From: Azolla caroliniana
Lineage: Eukaryota > Polypodiophyta
Direction of reading: 5' to 3'
DNA length: 64,000 bases
Assembly: GCA_043228905.1 (NCBI GenBank)
Contig: JBHGNT010000003.1
Coordinates: 4,278,001-4,342,000 of the forward strand
This document shows positions 13,110 through 25,496 of the stretch, piece by piece; the first letter of the stretch is position 1; each line of letters starts with the position of its first letter. The position numbers were made by a program, and so were the translations under genes. A model generated the notes under the pieces. That model did no database searches, was not told where the DNA came from, and worked only from the letters and a program-made list of their open reading frames with translations.

Positions 13110-16100
13110 GTACTTCAATCATGTCCACCTTCCCCAGGTAAAAGCCTCTTTAGGATTTTGTAGGAATCGACAACGGTTCGGTTTCGGCTTAACTAGTTTG
13201 GCCTTGTCCAAACCAAACCGGTTAAGGCTTAATTAATTTGACCAAACTATTTAAGCCTTTAGGATTTTGTAGGAATCGGCAACGGTTGGGTTTCGGCATA
13301 ACCAATTTGGTCACAACTTAACTGATTTGGCCTAACTATTTAAGCCTAAACCGGTTTGGACAAATCGTTTAGCCTTATCCGGTTTGGCCCAACCCAGTTC
13401 TGCTCGGCTTGAGCCTTGCCAAACCGAGCTCAAACTGGTTTACGAAGCTCAAGCTTGAATCGAGCTGAGTTGAGCCGCCAAACCGTTTAAAAATAGTTTA
13501 ATGGCTCAGTTTAGGCTTGAACCAAGCCGTTGCCAACTCCTAAGCCTAGATATAACACCCCTTGCCCCAATATACCTAGCCATGGATACTCTGCCGTAAT
13601 GTTAGTTCTGGAAACCACAATGTCACTAATGATAGTTGTAGAAAAATGGCTGAGGTTGATTGACTGTAAGTGGTCCAATGGAGGCGAGACCCATATGACT
13701 ATAATTAGCATGCCCATATGACACAACCCATTGTAGGCAACCATAGTTGGACAACCTTGAGTATGGGTTGAGAGTTGACAAATACCATTACCCAACTTAT
13801 GTATATAATATATCTCTCCTTTATTAGAATCATGAGATGTTGGAACACTATAGGGAAGCTACACAAGGAAGAAGTTCATCTTTCACATTGTAATGCTCAT
13901 TAAATGTGCTCGTTGTAATGGTTTTTGTAGATGTTGCAAGGGGTACATGCCTTCTTGGCCCAAGTACTCACGTTCCTGAATGAACCAATATGTGGGGATA
14001 ATATGATAAAGAGCACAACTAACTCGATTCCTATGGTTGATTTCGACACAAATTTGTTTGGCCTCGACACAAATACATCGGCAAACACAACATTATTTGG
14101 CCTAATGGACACCCTTGAAACTCCATTTAATCACCCTAACACTACCTTTGCTAGTTATAATTCTCCTCACCATCATAACTCCAACAACATCTCGATTGCG
14201 AATATGCTTGAAGACACTAATGACCATTGCTTGTACATTAACAATGCCATGTTGCCAACTCGATTAAATCATGATGACCAATTCTCCATCGATCATTTAC
14301 AATCTCTAGTCAATTTTGCACCCAACTTGGAAGAAACCCATGACCTTCCCACATTGCCTAATGTTAATCAACAACATTTTCATAATGATGCTCCACATCA
14401 CGTTAGTTCTACTGAGGGTACCCTCGATACACATTTCTCAAGCCCTTTGTCATCATGCCCAATAAGCTCATCACATCTTCAAAATAGTTCTCCTATAAGT
14501 CCAATGACTTCTTGGAGTAGCTCTCACTCCATAAGTTCTCCCAATAGTGTATTCAAGCCTTGGACCCCACTTCATAGCAGTATTGAAAGGAAACGTAGTC
14601 CTTCTGAGTTATGCCCATCTCTTCTAACAAGGTGTCTTCGCTATTGGCTCCCAAATCTCAAATCATTAGAGCCCATAAACTCAAATATGGATGCGAACAT
14701 GTCAAGTGCCTCCACACATTCAACCTCTCGACTTCTTCCAGTTAACAGAATTGCTAGGATGGAAAGTAGCACAAGAATACAGTTTTCAAACGAAGGCTCT
14801 ACACAACATGTGATAAGTGAGCGAAAACGAAGGCAGCGACAAAAGGAGAACTTCAATGCTCTCAAGGCACTTGTGCCAAGCATCACTAAGGTATTGTTAT
14901 TTGTTACCTAATCTTCTTGATTCAAACTAATGAATATATAAATGTATATTGTTATTTAATGTTTAATACACTAATGCACGTAGACAAAGCATTGAGGGGC
15001 CCATTTAGTACATTGCCTCCATTCAAGGTTAGTATAAGAGTCCCTTCCCTACAATGCCTAATCTTAGTTGACTAGTGGCCCACTAAGTATATATATATTA
15101 TAGATAAAGCTTGGTTATGAGAAGTCATTTAAGATGTCCATTTAGTACAATATCTATCAATGCCTTACTTTTGTATATAATGATGTACTATATCCTTTTT
15201 ACTTTCTTGAACTTCGTGCATAAGCAATTAGGTATGTTTGATGCATAATCCATGTCACGGGAATGAATCATTATCACTCTTTTTCGCATCATGAAACAAA
15301 TAAGAAAATCTCAACATGTAGCAAACTTACACCATTTATCCTAAAAATATGACCACATCAACATGATTGCAAACGAAATTCATTTATGAATCAAATGAAG
15401 ACTATGGTGTGTCTCAATGAGAGCCTTGTGGTCAAAATATGTATGTATAGATTGTGTGTCTTTAATAATTAGAGATGAACTTAAACTTAATACATTTCCT
15501 ACATACACTATGCTTAAATTTTAAAGAACTATTGTTGTCTATTGGAACAGAGAGATAAGGTGACAATTCTCCAACATTCAGTTCGATATATTAAGCAACT
15601 AAAGCATCGAATTGAAGAACTTGAACAACAACTGAAGGATACAATAGCTATTAGGTCAAATGGAGTAAATGATCACATTAGCAATATGGCACGCAACCAA
15701 CCTCCTTTAGTTAAAAATCCAGATCCCCAATTAGATTTAACACAGGGTTTTCCATTACCTAATGGAGCTAGATATTTAGTAACATGCCATTCATATGGGC
15801 CGCCATCTACATTTCATCTGGCAATGAGCCTCAATAAAAACATAAAAGATATCAATGATGTTATGTTGAATATTATAAGTTCCATCAAAAGTAAGGGACT
15901 TGAATTTGTTTGTGCCCCACCCATGCCTTCTTCAAGTTCCTCAAACCTTAATATCAAGATAATTGTGAGAACAAAGGTATGTAAAGAATATAATTCCAAT
16001 TTTTCATGCAAATTTGCACACAAATGATTTTTTTATATTTTAACTTGAGAATCTATGGCATTCATAATGCAGGAAGTGACAAATGGTACATTATGTTCAA

Positions 16101-16162
16101 ACACCCTAGTAGAAATTGAAGATTGGTGGAGACAATTAGTCATGGCAATTGAAACAACATAA
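11375..16162 (+). CDS. MYC_N/bHLH transcription factor, copy B (complete)
   Basis: Eight exons: 11375-11676, 12220-12339, 12485-12569, 12786-12800 (15 bp), 12926-12988, 13931-14890, 15551-15976 and 16073-16162 (TAA). They total 2061 nt, 686 aa, all GT-AG with phase agreeing at every junction. Residues 1-65 are His/Pro/Asn-rich. About 66-195 form a divergent MYC_N domain (KLAQQLIQL, then DASIQTLLWIP and MELGTTQL), the part that binds MYB partners or JAZ proteins in relatives. Residues 196-480 are a Ser/Asn-rich linker. The basic region starts at H488 with E492 and R496, the E-box-contacting triad. Helix 2 runs about 516-548. Residues about 560-680 resemble an ACT-like dimerisation fold. The start is the first ATG in frame after the CT-rich leader. 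Intron 5 carries a microsatellite and a probable MITE. Function within the family is unknown; anthocyanin/epidermal (IIIf-like) roles are only a possibility. Confidence 0.85.
13027..13117. repeat. (TATATG)n microsatellite in intron 5 of copy B
   Basis: About 15 TATATG units, beginning about 40 bp after the intron 5 donor. This is the same place where copy A carries its tetranucleotide array. Confidence 0.95.
13161..13541. mobile_element. Probable hAT-type MITE in intron 5 of copy B
   Basis: The ends TAGGAATCGACAACGGTT (left) and TAGGAGTTGGCAACGGCT (right end, reverse strand) are imperfect inverted repeats. The interior is filled with AACCGGTTTGGCC-like motifs, and the left-end sequence recurs internally near 13257-13285. 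The element is absent from intron 5 of copy A. A clean 8-bp target duplication was not found, so the boundaries are approximate. Confidence 0.6.
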
Positions 16163-16912
16163 ACAAGTGTAAACCTAGTCCACAATTTGGTAGGGAGAGC
16201 CTAAATTGAGACTTGGAAAGCTTCCTCCATGTGAAGGTCCTCTTTTCATGTCACTCATGTGCCTTTTGTGAGGATATTAACTCTAAGGTGGTCATGAGAG
16301 AAAGAGAGAGAGAAGGAATGTAAGTATATGTAATTTTATAATGTATAAAGCTCTTTCATTTTTGGAGGTCCCGGTTCTTTTTAAGAGGCAATATTTTGAT
16401 GTATTTATGTTTTATAACACCTTCATGTTTAGGATAATTGTTCTTTTTTTTGTCAAAGTTCTTTTTGGTTTATGAATTTAATATGGCCACTATACATTCT
16501 TTATAAATAAGAGTCCCTAATTTCAATCTTAATTTAAATGGTTCGGTTCACTGTAGCATTCGAATAATTGTGGCATTTGGAAATTTGCTTACGTATGTGC
16601 AATGCTAGAGAGTGAAGGTGAATTGCGTCAAAGACCATGGACCCCGGTAGAGCTTAAGAGAGCAAGGATCATTGTGACCAAAGATGATATCATTGATGCT
16701 GAAATATTGAAAGTGTGTTTTATAACATGTCAGCATTGCGTTGTCATTTTGTAATAGATGGTTTACGCAATTGATTCCTATGTTCAAACTTAAAAGTTGA
16801 AAAATCTCATTTCTTCTTTAAGTAAATAAATTGTCTAGGGTCCACATAATATTACAAGCAACAAAATCTCATATCTAATAGTGCTAATGATCTCTTGTCT
16901 TTTAAAGCAGTC
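16163..16912. other. 3' flank of copy B and spacer
   Basis: Contains GA-rich tracts (about 16292-16313) and AT-rich sequence. A polyadenylation site for copy B is expected here but no decisive signal was seen. No gene was recognised. Confidence 0.45.
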
Positions 16913-17028
16913 GATATCCCCTAGAGTGGATAAGTTATCTAGCTAAGTAAATTAGTTACTTGATTGTATTGATATCCCCTAGAGTGCATAAGTTATCTAG
17001 CTAAGTAAATTAGTTACTTGATTGGCCA
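16913..17028. repeat. 58-bp tandem duplication
   Basis: Two head-to-tail units starting at 16913 and 16971 (GATATCCCCTAGAGTG...), almost identical. A degenerate third piece (AGTGCATAAGTTATCT...) follows at about 17087. Confidence 0.9.
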
Positions 17029-17739
17029 AATATGTTTAGTGTTAGTGGGCTCTTTTTGTGATAGTGTTAGTATGGATATGCTTTCAAGTGCATAAGTTAT
17101 CTTGCTCACTAAATTTAGCTAGTTGACTGACTAAATATCATTTCTTTTTAAATTTATTTGGTCTTACATTACGTATGCATGTAGTTTACATAGATATTAA
17201 GACATGGATTATTAAGAGAGAGAGAGAGAGAGAGGAAGAAAATATATATTTTAGAGGGAAGACTTTGTATATTGACATCCCCATCACCAAAGAATTTGAC
17301 AAGAAACATGTTTTTTATATGTTTTGTAGTATATATATAAGCATTGACAAGTACATCACAACCATCGTCATGTATTCCTCTGCTATCATGTCGACTACAT
17401 CATTAGATGCATCATGTATTGATGAATTGACTTTGGGGGCTGAGTAAAGGTAAAGTTTTAAGTCGCTAGATCTAGTGTGATAATGGATGACGCATACAAA
17501 TGGTTTGAGTACCTAGCCTTAAATGGTTATACCTTTTTTAGTTTTGTGTAAGTGATTAGATATAAACGCACGAGCATATTTCCCATGTGGAATTTCCCAA
17601 ATGAGTCAAATTTGCATATGCCAAAAATGATTCATTTATACATAATATGTGGCCACATATATGTCATCACCAATGTGATAGGTACGAAACCATACTTTAC
17701 ATTATACGACAAACTCGTAGACTTTGTTTTATACATGGC

Positions 17740-17746
<7 letters not shown>

Positions 17747-17807
<61 letters not shown>
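17747..17807. repeat. (CT)n(AT)n compound microsatellite
   Basis: About 21 CT units followed directly by about 10 AT units. A smaller GA run lies at 17213-17233. Confidence 0.95.
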
Positions 17808-20023
17808 ATTGTGCACACACATACATATGTGTGTGTTCTTGGCGCACACACTTCTACACAAAAAATCAATCGGATGGAGAACTTCTTGAAGGGTCCATTT
17901 GGGAAAGTTGACAAACAAGAACATATGTGGATCCTAGTATGTGGAATTCTGAAGGTAATTATATGCCTTTGTGCCATTAAAATAAAATTTTGCATAACTA
18001 TCAAACCAAGATTCACCATCTTATTGAATTCACATTACGAACTTTCTTTTCCATCCTAAGGAGATAGAGAATTTCCCAAGCTCTGTTGTTGTCACTTGAC
18101 CAGTCTCAAACTTCGTCGTCATGAGAGCACTAAGTGTTGAAGTACAATATCATATTCTAAGCATCTTGAAGATTATTCCAAACAAATAATGTGGCAACTA
18201 TAAACTCATCAATGATCTTCAACCATGTGTATGGTTACCCTCCCCAAAGCACTTTGTGGTGCATATATGACTCCATGAAACTGAATTCATGCCTATGCAT
18301 TTTCCCGTAATATATACTTTAGTGAGCAAGCCAATTGAATAAATGGTTTCTTTGGCCATAGTGGAAGAAAAATCATGGAAATCATTTTTTATACCAATTT
18401 GAGTTAGCAAACAAACACATCTAAGAATTCTAATGTACAAATGTATCTAGGATAATGGTGAGACATCAACACCAGCTACAAGGTAACCTAGTTGGTGACA
18501 AAAAAATATTATCTTGTTTTAGTATTTGTTCATGCCATCCATGATCACAAGATGTCCTTCAATCAATCAAATAAGCATAAACATGCATATCAATGTTGAA
18601 AGTTGATACTAAGTGAAAGTTCATACCTCCATTACTTTATTTATATTATCAACTAGAGTTTTTAAGACCATGAGTCAATCATCTTCCAATGGTATCTCTC
18701 TACATTCAATTAAATTATGTATCACAAAAATAACCCGGACAGTACTAATGCCAAACAATCATGGGTTGAATAGCATCCTTATCATAGTGACCATGTCAAA
18801 GCTATCATCATAGTCAATCTACCATGTAGAATAATATACAACACTAAACCCAACCCCAAGGTGAAAGGGAGGTGCCCCATCCTTTCATCATAACCCATAT
18901 GATACATAAGTTGGGCAACAACATACCAACTTCAATTGTCGTATGCCTCTTCAAATCTAGTTTTATAATTACAAATTTATGTTCTAGTTCCTTTGCATAA
19001 TCCACAACCATTTATGCACTCAAATATGTAGTGTGATGGATGTTTCTACCTACAATAGACAACATCTTTCCAACTAAATTTGCTATAACTTTGGTAAAAT
19101 GTTAATCCATCAAGGTTTCAAATATACGTGAACACAACGAAAATAGTGTGATTCATTAATACTATTTTTGGAAGGTACTTAGATCATATACACAAGTTTT
19201 CACTTGCTCAATAGACTCTCAAATCATATCATAGAACTTTCGACATCTATCTTAAATGTTTGGATGGGCTTGAGTATAAATAAATTTCCAAGTCCAATCC
19301 ATCCAAACAACTGGTCGAACTATAAGAATTCCATGAAATGTTATAAGAATATTTGTAATACCACCACAGCTATTCTAACCATTCTTAAGAATCCAAGTTG
19401 TGAACAAATTGTTGTAGGATCCTGAGTTATATGACATTCCTTCTTGTTTGTTCCATGGCACAACCTTCATTATCTGCCAAACATTTCCATTCAAAAACCA
19501 CAACTAACCATTACCTCATTGTTCGTTCCATCAGACAACGGAATGTTTGTATCCTATTACACTTACTGCATAGTTCTAAACTGGTAATGTTTCATGTTTC
19601 TGTACATGGTACATGCTCTGTAAATATTTAAACTTGTTGCATGCATATTAAGGTTCTTTGTTTTACTAAAATCAAGGACAAGATACATTCGTAATTTTCA
19701 GTTGGTCATTTAATCAATCAAGTATAGGCCATTATAATAATACCCCAAGGTTTGAGCTTCCATAGCATTATTTGATCAATTACATTTGACAACAATGTCC
19801 TTTTCTCAATACCCCACCTCATGTACATACATACGCACAGATGTAATTTCTCTTGCAATATGCGAGCCTCTTCTAATTCCTCCAAATTGGCATATTAAGG
19901 AACACTTTAGCATTACTTGAATATGACTTCCCCCCGAACAATAAAATGGTGGCACTTTAAACAGTTTCGCATTTGAATAGTGCTTGTTATACAAAAACAA
20001 AAAGTATCAGCCTATATATACAG
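17808..20023. other. Intergenic spacer, nothing recognised
   Basis: AT-rich DNA with only short frames and no recognisable domain. It separates the bHLH pair from the 3' end of the TMEM208-like gene. Confidence 0.5.
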
Positions 20024-23000
20024 CTAACGATTCCTTGTCCTCGAAAATTTCACCCGGCTGGCTTTTCTCTCCATCTTTTCTCTTTTTCGCTTGGTCTTTT
20101 CATCTTCGGACTCCTCCTAACAAGAAAACAACAATCATACAATCAAAACCTACTCTTAAAGATTCACACTTGAAAGCCTCAATGCATAATATAAATTAGT
20201 TACGCCATAAAAGACCCAAAAGAAATGATTACCGAAGAGGATCCTTGAAATATAAAGGGATATAAGACCAGTTGCCAAAGCTTGTAGAAGGCAAAAATCG
20301 GAATCTGCGGAATGTTAGATGCACACCAAGCATACTTAGACAAGTTCAAAGCATAAAGATTACAATTGTATATACATGGATAAAGATTATAATCGTATAA
20401 AGATTCCTCATATCCCTTGGCTGAATCCAAGATGGATTCAAATTAACCACTTCGCATAAATACTGATGTATCCATATTTCTACATAAAAATATGCTACAG
20501 ATGTAATCACTTGTTTGGTCTTATAAGCCATTTTGGCCTCTTAAAAGATGTTGATAAAGCTTTTTTTCTTTGTACCCTCTCTCTCTCCATTAAATGTCCA
20601 TCCATTCATCAACTCAAGACTTGTCATGGGTCAGGTGGTACTTCTCAATGATCGAGTGAGTGATCATTGAGAGAGAGAGACAGATGGTTACTTGAGCATT
20701 AGAGAAAGAAGAGAAGGAATCCAAAATGCAAGAAAAAGAAACACTAAAACAAAACTAGAAAAAAACCCAAGAAATGAACATGAGCAAAACCCTAAAATAT
20801 AGGAAGAGAAACCCTAAGATGCAACAAAAAACCCTAAAACACAAGTAAAATAAAACACACCAATCCTAAAACACAACAAGAAACCATAAACCCTTAGACA
20901 GTTCAACTAATTTAGCTATATATATATATATATATATATTGGTTAGTTGTTCTAAAAGATAAGACAACGTTGTAAGTCGTAATGTCTCATTCAGTTTCAC
21001 CGACCATTTTGACCTCTTCAAAGACGTTAATAAATCATTTTTTCTCTGGCAAGCTTGCGTAAGGGGTTTCACAACTTTGGATCACATATTGACCCTCTTT
21101 GCCCTTATCGAGGAGGGCAGAGAACATAATAAGAGGATTTTTTGCAGCTTTGTCAATTTCAGAAAAGCCTGACACTGATGCGTGCTCGGCTTATGCAACA
21201 GCTAGAAGCCCTTTGTATGCAATGGGGAATCTATTCACTGAATGCATCCGCGTCAGGTAAAGTGCGGTCTCCCAATGGTTTGTCAAAGGCTGTGGCTAGC
21301 ACAACCAAAGTAAAACAAGCATGCCCACTATCACCCACTCTCTTCGGCCTCTATATAGATGAGGTATCACATTTCATAGAGAGATTCAAGGGTTCAGGAG
21401 CATGCCTAGCGCCGACAGTGATACAAATATTACTATATGCTCATGGTACTGTGCTGATTTCCGACTAGCCAGAGGACCTAAAAAGATAATTAAACATCTT
21501 AAAAGTATTTTAAATGGACAAAGGTTTGTCAATAAGCAGTGATAAAACTAATGTGATGGTGTTTAACAACACCCAAGCATGCGTAACAAGATCAGAACCA
21601 GAATTCTTCTTGGGAGAGGAAAAGGTCACATATACACGCTCCTACACATACATACCTAGCAGTAACATTTACAGAGCCTAGGTTCTTACAGGAGGCTGCT
21701 TGTGCCTGACTTTCTTGTGGATATGTAGGTCCTAGCAGTAACATTTACAGGGCCTAGGTTCTCCTCACGGGAGGCTGCTTGTGCCTGACTTTCTTGTGGA
21801 TATGTAGGCCTTGGTGCCCTCGAAAGACAATGTGCACATTTACAGTTCCAAGAGCCATGAACTGAATTGTAGCAATTTGATACACTTGTGATACCAATTT
21901 ATGGAGTAAAAACTTGGGGACTGAGTCCTAACAAGGAAAATAACTGGAAAGATTTAGAGAAACCTTTGTTTCAATGAGTGCCAACATGATAAGGAGCAAA
22001 GCATCAGTACCCCTGAAATAATTCAGGCAGAGATAGCCCCAATAATCATCGAGACATTACTCTGATCAATGATCTGTATCGAACGGCTTTGGGAGCTCCA
22101 TAAAAGAATGTACTCAATGGCCATTATGTCATCAAGACAACTTGCTGAACATGGAGTCATTCATTATTGGTACACTAAAAGGCAACAATGGTTCGAGTCG
22201 CCTGGCATATGCATAAATGCACTACCCCTGTTCCAATATAGTTTGGATTGTCCCCATCTAAACATGACCAAGGTGGAAAAGCATAGAGTCATCCAACTGA
22301 TGTTACTACTTGGAAAACAAGATAACATGGATCAGCCCCAAAAATATCACTCGGTACAAAGATGGCCCCTATAAGACTAGTTTTTACACACATCAGAGGC
22401 TGGATTTATCATCAGACCATCTTATATGGGTATACATCCATCCTATGCCCTGCACAGTGTGAAGGGCAGCTGCAAACTTCATCACATCAGTGTGACTAAG
22501 GTAGGAAGATATGCACGAATACCTCTAGAAGAAAGAATTTGTGAATTGTGTTATCAAAAAGTGGAATCTAAAGAATACTATGTTTGTAACTGTAGTGTTT
22601 TTTATGAAATAAGAGATGGTATCTCTTTAAACAAGGCTGGCCCACTACACAAGGTAATGGAATATGAAGAACGATGGAGCTTGGGACTTCTCTTGCTAGG
22701 ACTCAAGAGACACAGGGAAAAATTGTTAAGACAACACAACCACACAAGCTCATCAACAATGAACAACCATAACTTTCTTTAGCCCCATCATTCCTCTCAT
22801 GCTACAAGTCAATCAAGGGCTACATAAATGGGCTCCCCACCAGGACATCACAAAGGAATTACAATAGATCAGGCAATAGCATTTTGTTGTGCTCGTAGGC
22901 CCCAGCCCCATGGACCACGATCTCACCCCCCTTGTCGTCAACAAGTAAAGACCATTATCCCCTGCCACCAAAGGTGCTTCCCTTGCTCCGGAGGCCTCTC

Positions 23001-25173
23001 CATTTTGGATCGACCTGGTTACTTCTACTTGTCTCAGAGATTAAGACCTGGTTACTTCTAGAGTCCTGTAGATTCATGTTTCCGGGTAATTCTGTTGTGC
23101 TTGCTGAAACCCCTCTTTTTTCCAACCTTCTCTAATTGGATTCATATAAAGAAATACCTACCAGGATACCAAGCTTTGGGCCAGTTAGTGCATCTTGTTA
23201 AATCTTCTAAACTCAAGCATAGTTTCGATGATTATCAGTTAGATGAAAGCAATTTATTGCTTTCAGAAGTTAATTACTCCTGTTGAACAAGTTTGGATCA
23301 GTCCAAAACGAGCACAAACCCTCCTGCAACAGCCACACAAGCAGCTCAAATGAAAAAACCACCTTCGAATGGATAGTAGGGGAGTTCGATGAGATCACAA
23401 GAGTTTAGGGTTGTTGGGGTGTTTTAGGGATTTTTAAGCCTCCATATCCCCCACCCACATTATACACCCATCAGGTTGCAGATATCCCACACATCACACG
23501 CCCCTACAACAACCCCAATAATGCATACCCCCATTCTAATAATAATAATCTTCGTAAACCTAATCTAACAAGAATTTATCGAAAACACAAAGCCTCCTAC
23601 TAACACCTCACGACCTCCATCTCCACGTCCACTTCATTTGTTCCTCATACCACCCACACAGACTAACCCAGTGGCCTACCCACTTCCCAAACATCTGGAT
23701 CAGAAAAACCCCATATGCAACCTCTCTCACTAAAAAACAACATAAGAGCCATGAACATAACAGACAGAGGAAAAGTTCATATCAACATTGAAGCCAACAT
23801 TGTTTTGGGCACAGTTTAGGAAGGTCAAAGAAATCATACCACCAGGTACACCAACCAAAATTTATCTGAAATGATGGATGTCAACTGCACAAATATTGTG
23901 ATGTACAACACATCATGTAAATAACTGCCAAAACCAAAAGTAACATTCACATCTATTAGAGGCTCCTTTGAGGGTATTGTAATAGGAAGAGAAAGAATTA
24001 CCTGCAAAGTCCACCACCTTTCATGTCAAAGCCCCCATCAATAAGTTCACCATTGTCATCGTATGCAGGCTTTGCCATCCCAGCAATTTGATCATAGGTA
24101 AATTTGTAGGCCCCAGAGGTGACCAACAAACCAATCCAGTGCTTCCATGTAAATGATGAATAGAAAATGATGGCCCTTACGAGGATATAGACACCCTGCA
24201 AATGAAGCCTAAAGATTCAATGGGCATGCTTGTTTCATTGAGGAATTTAATATCTCCATATCGATATTGTGATCATCACACCATGTTAATAAATTTGAAG
24301 CTCAATAAGAAAGTTGAGATAAGTGTAGAAAAGATTTTGAGGTGAACAGTGACCAAGGCACATCCGTATGCCAATGGATCTCAACAAGTGAACCGAACTG
24401 TAACGATGGAACCTATAACAAATTCTTACGTAACCAATTACCAACATTCCAGAACATAGGGCCATACATATCTATATGTACATGTATTCTGATTTTAAAA
24501 CTCAAATGTGAAGCTTTCTTCAGAGATTCTTGACATTGCTTGGTTCTTGCCCATTGACAATAAGTAGATTCTTTAGAAATAGCAAATCATCCAAGAAGGC
24601 TATTAAAAGTAAACATAGAAACACTCTAGAATTTGAAGAGAAATTACTTATTGTGATCACACCACCTCCAAATCACCACATATCTCTCATATCTTCTAAT
24701 GTCAATAATGCTAACAGCATGACTTAAGTATAACACGGATAAAATTAAGAAATTGCAACTTAAAATTAAATAAAGTTCCCTATTCAAAACAACACTGCAG
24801 TCGGCATGCTGGCAAATACATGAATAACCTGGTCAAAAAGCTAATAAATAGATTTGAACTTAATATTCTGTAAATGTTGATTTTGTTATGCTTCAGCGTA
24901 CTCTTATAAGGAATAATTTCTTAATTTTTAAAGACAGATCCCTCACACAAACGTGTTAACCAGCGGGCACATAATTTTCAGCTGAAAAATCCCTACCACT
25001 TGTGTACCTATGTTTCAAGAAAAATTTCATTACTAATTCATCTAATTCCCCTTCCATAGATGAAATAATAAAAATTTATATGAAACATTGTACAGGAATT
25101 TAGTGGGAATTTTTCGAAAACTTGTTTGATGGATCTCTTCATGATTCAAAGCACTAGAAGAAAAAAGTGACCC

Positions 25174-25221
<48 letters not shown>

Positions 25222-25496
25222 CGAACAATAAATATCGATTAAATACCTCAGCTTTCGCAATCAAGGTGCGGGAAAATCGCATTGTAACATAATGAGACAG
25301 GCACAAAGAGAGATAGAGAGATGGCAAAAATGGAAACACAGATCTATAGAAGGTTATGACAAAAAGAGTAAATATTAGAAGCAAAGAGTAGGTGGCAGAG
25401 AGAGATACTCACATTGGAAGCAAGAATAAGACGTTGAAGGAGACGAATATGGCGAAGGTTCTCCTCCTTTCGCTTCTTTGCTGCCTGATTAGCCAT
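20024..25496 (-). CDS. TMEM208/SND2-like ER membrane protein
   Basis: Five exons on the minus strand: 25413-25496 (ATG), 24002-24195, 23840-23924, 20233-20304 and 20024-20116 (stop 20024-20026). They total 528 nt, 175 aa, all GT-AG with matching phases. The protein begins MANQAAKKRKEENLRHIRLL, then has hydrophobic segments at about 30-62 (with FTWKHWIGLL), 94-121 (YLHDVLYITIFVQL) and 122-140, the signature GELIDGGFDM at about 77-86, and a basic tail (KTKRKREKMERKASR). This order and length match plant TMEM208, the homologue of yeast Snd2, which acts at the ER in SRP-independent targeting of membrane proteins. The loop after the last membrane segment is atypical (FYKLWQLVLYPFIFQGSSS instead of a Gly-rich turn). 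Intron 3 (3.5 kb) contains LINE sequence in the opposite orientation. No frame break was seen. Confidence 0.9.
20497..20578 (+). mobile_element. LINE 3'-end fragment
   Basis: Carries the family 3' end TTGGTCTTATAAGCCATTTT followed by GGCCTCTTAAAAGATGTTGA, also seen on other LINE copies in this window. Only the 3' tail is present, as with a severely 5'-truncated insertion. It sits in intron 3 of the TMEM208-like gene. Confidence 0.7.
20950..21045 (+). mobile_element. LINE 3'-end fragment
   Basis: Shows the AAGATAAGACAAC and ACCATTTTGACCTCTTCAAA modules of the family 3' end, diverged. It lies directly before the reverse-transcriptase fragment starting at about 21060. Confidence 0.65.
21060..23060 (+). 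mobile_element. Decayed LINE (RT and C-terminal region) in TMEM208 intron 3
   Basis: Non-LTR retrotransposon remains in the plus orientation. Reverse-transcriptase pieces include TLDHILTLFALIEEGREHNK (21075-21135) and QACPLSPTLFGLYIDE (about 21316-21363). The catalytic YADD is mutated to YAHG (21434-21446). Further on are [18 protein letters not shown] (22246-22300) and a Cys/His region (RICELC...YYVCNCSVF, 22525-22600) resembling a C-terminal zinc knuckle. Stops and frameshifts break the frame. The 3' untranslated part continues to about 23060. The element is dead and is spliced out with the host intron. Confidence 0.8.
25177..25219. repeat. (AG)n microsatellite
   Basis: A dinucleotide run in intron 1 of the TMEM208-like gene. 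The Ser/Leu-repeat frames crossing it are artefacts. Confidence 0.95.

Noticed and set aside
17552-18059. Ser-Leu-repeat frames on both strands
   Set aside because: Driven by the (CT)n(AT)n microsatellite; no splice or domain support.
20200-20531. Minus-strand frames 20200-20430 and 20346-20531 as small genes
   Set aside because: Only 20233-20304 fits as exon 4 of the TMEM208-like gene; the rest is intron sequence.
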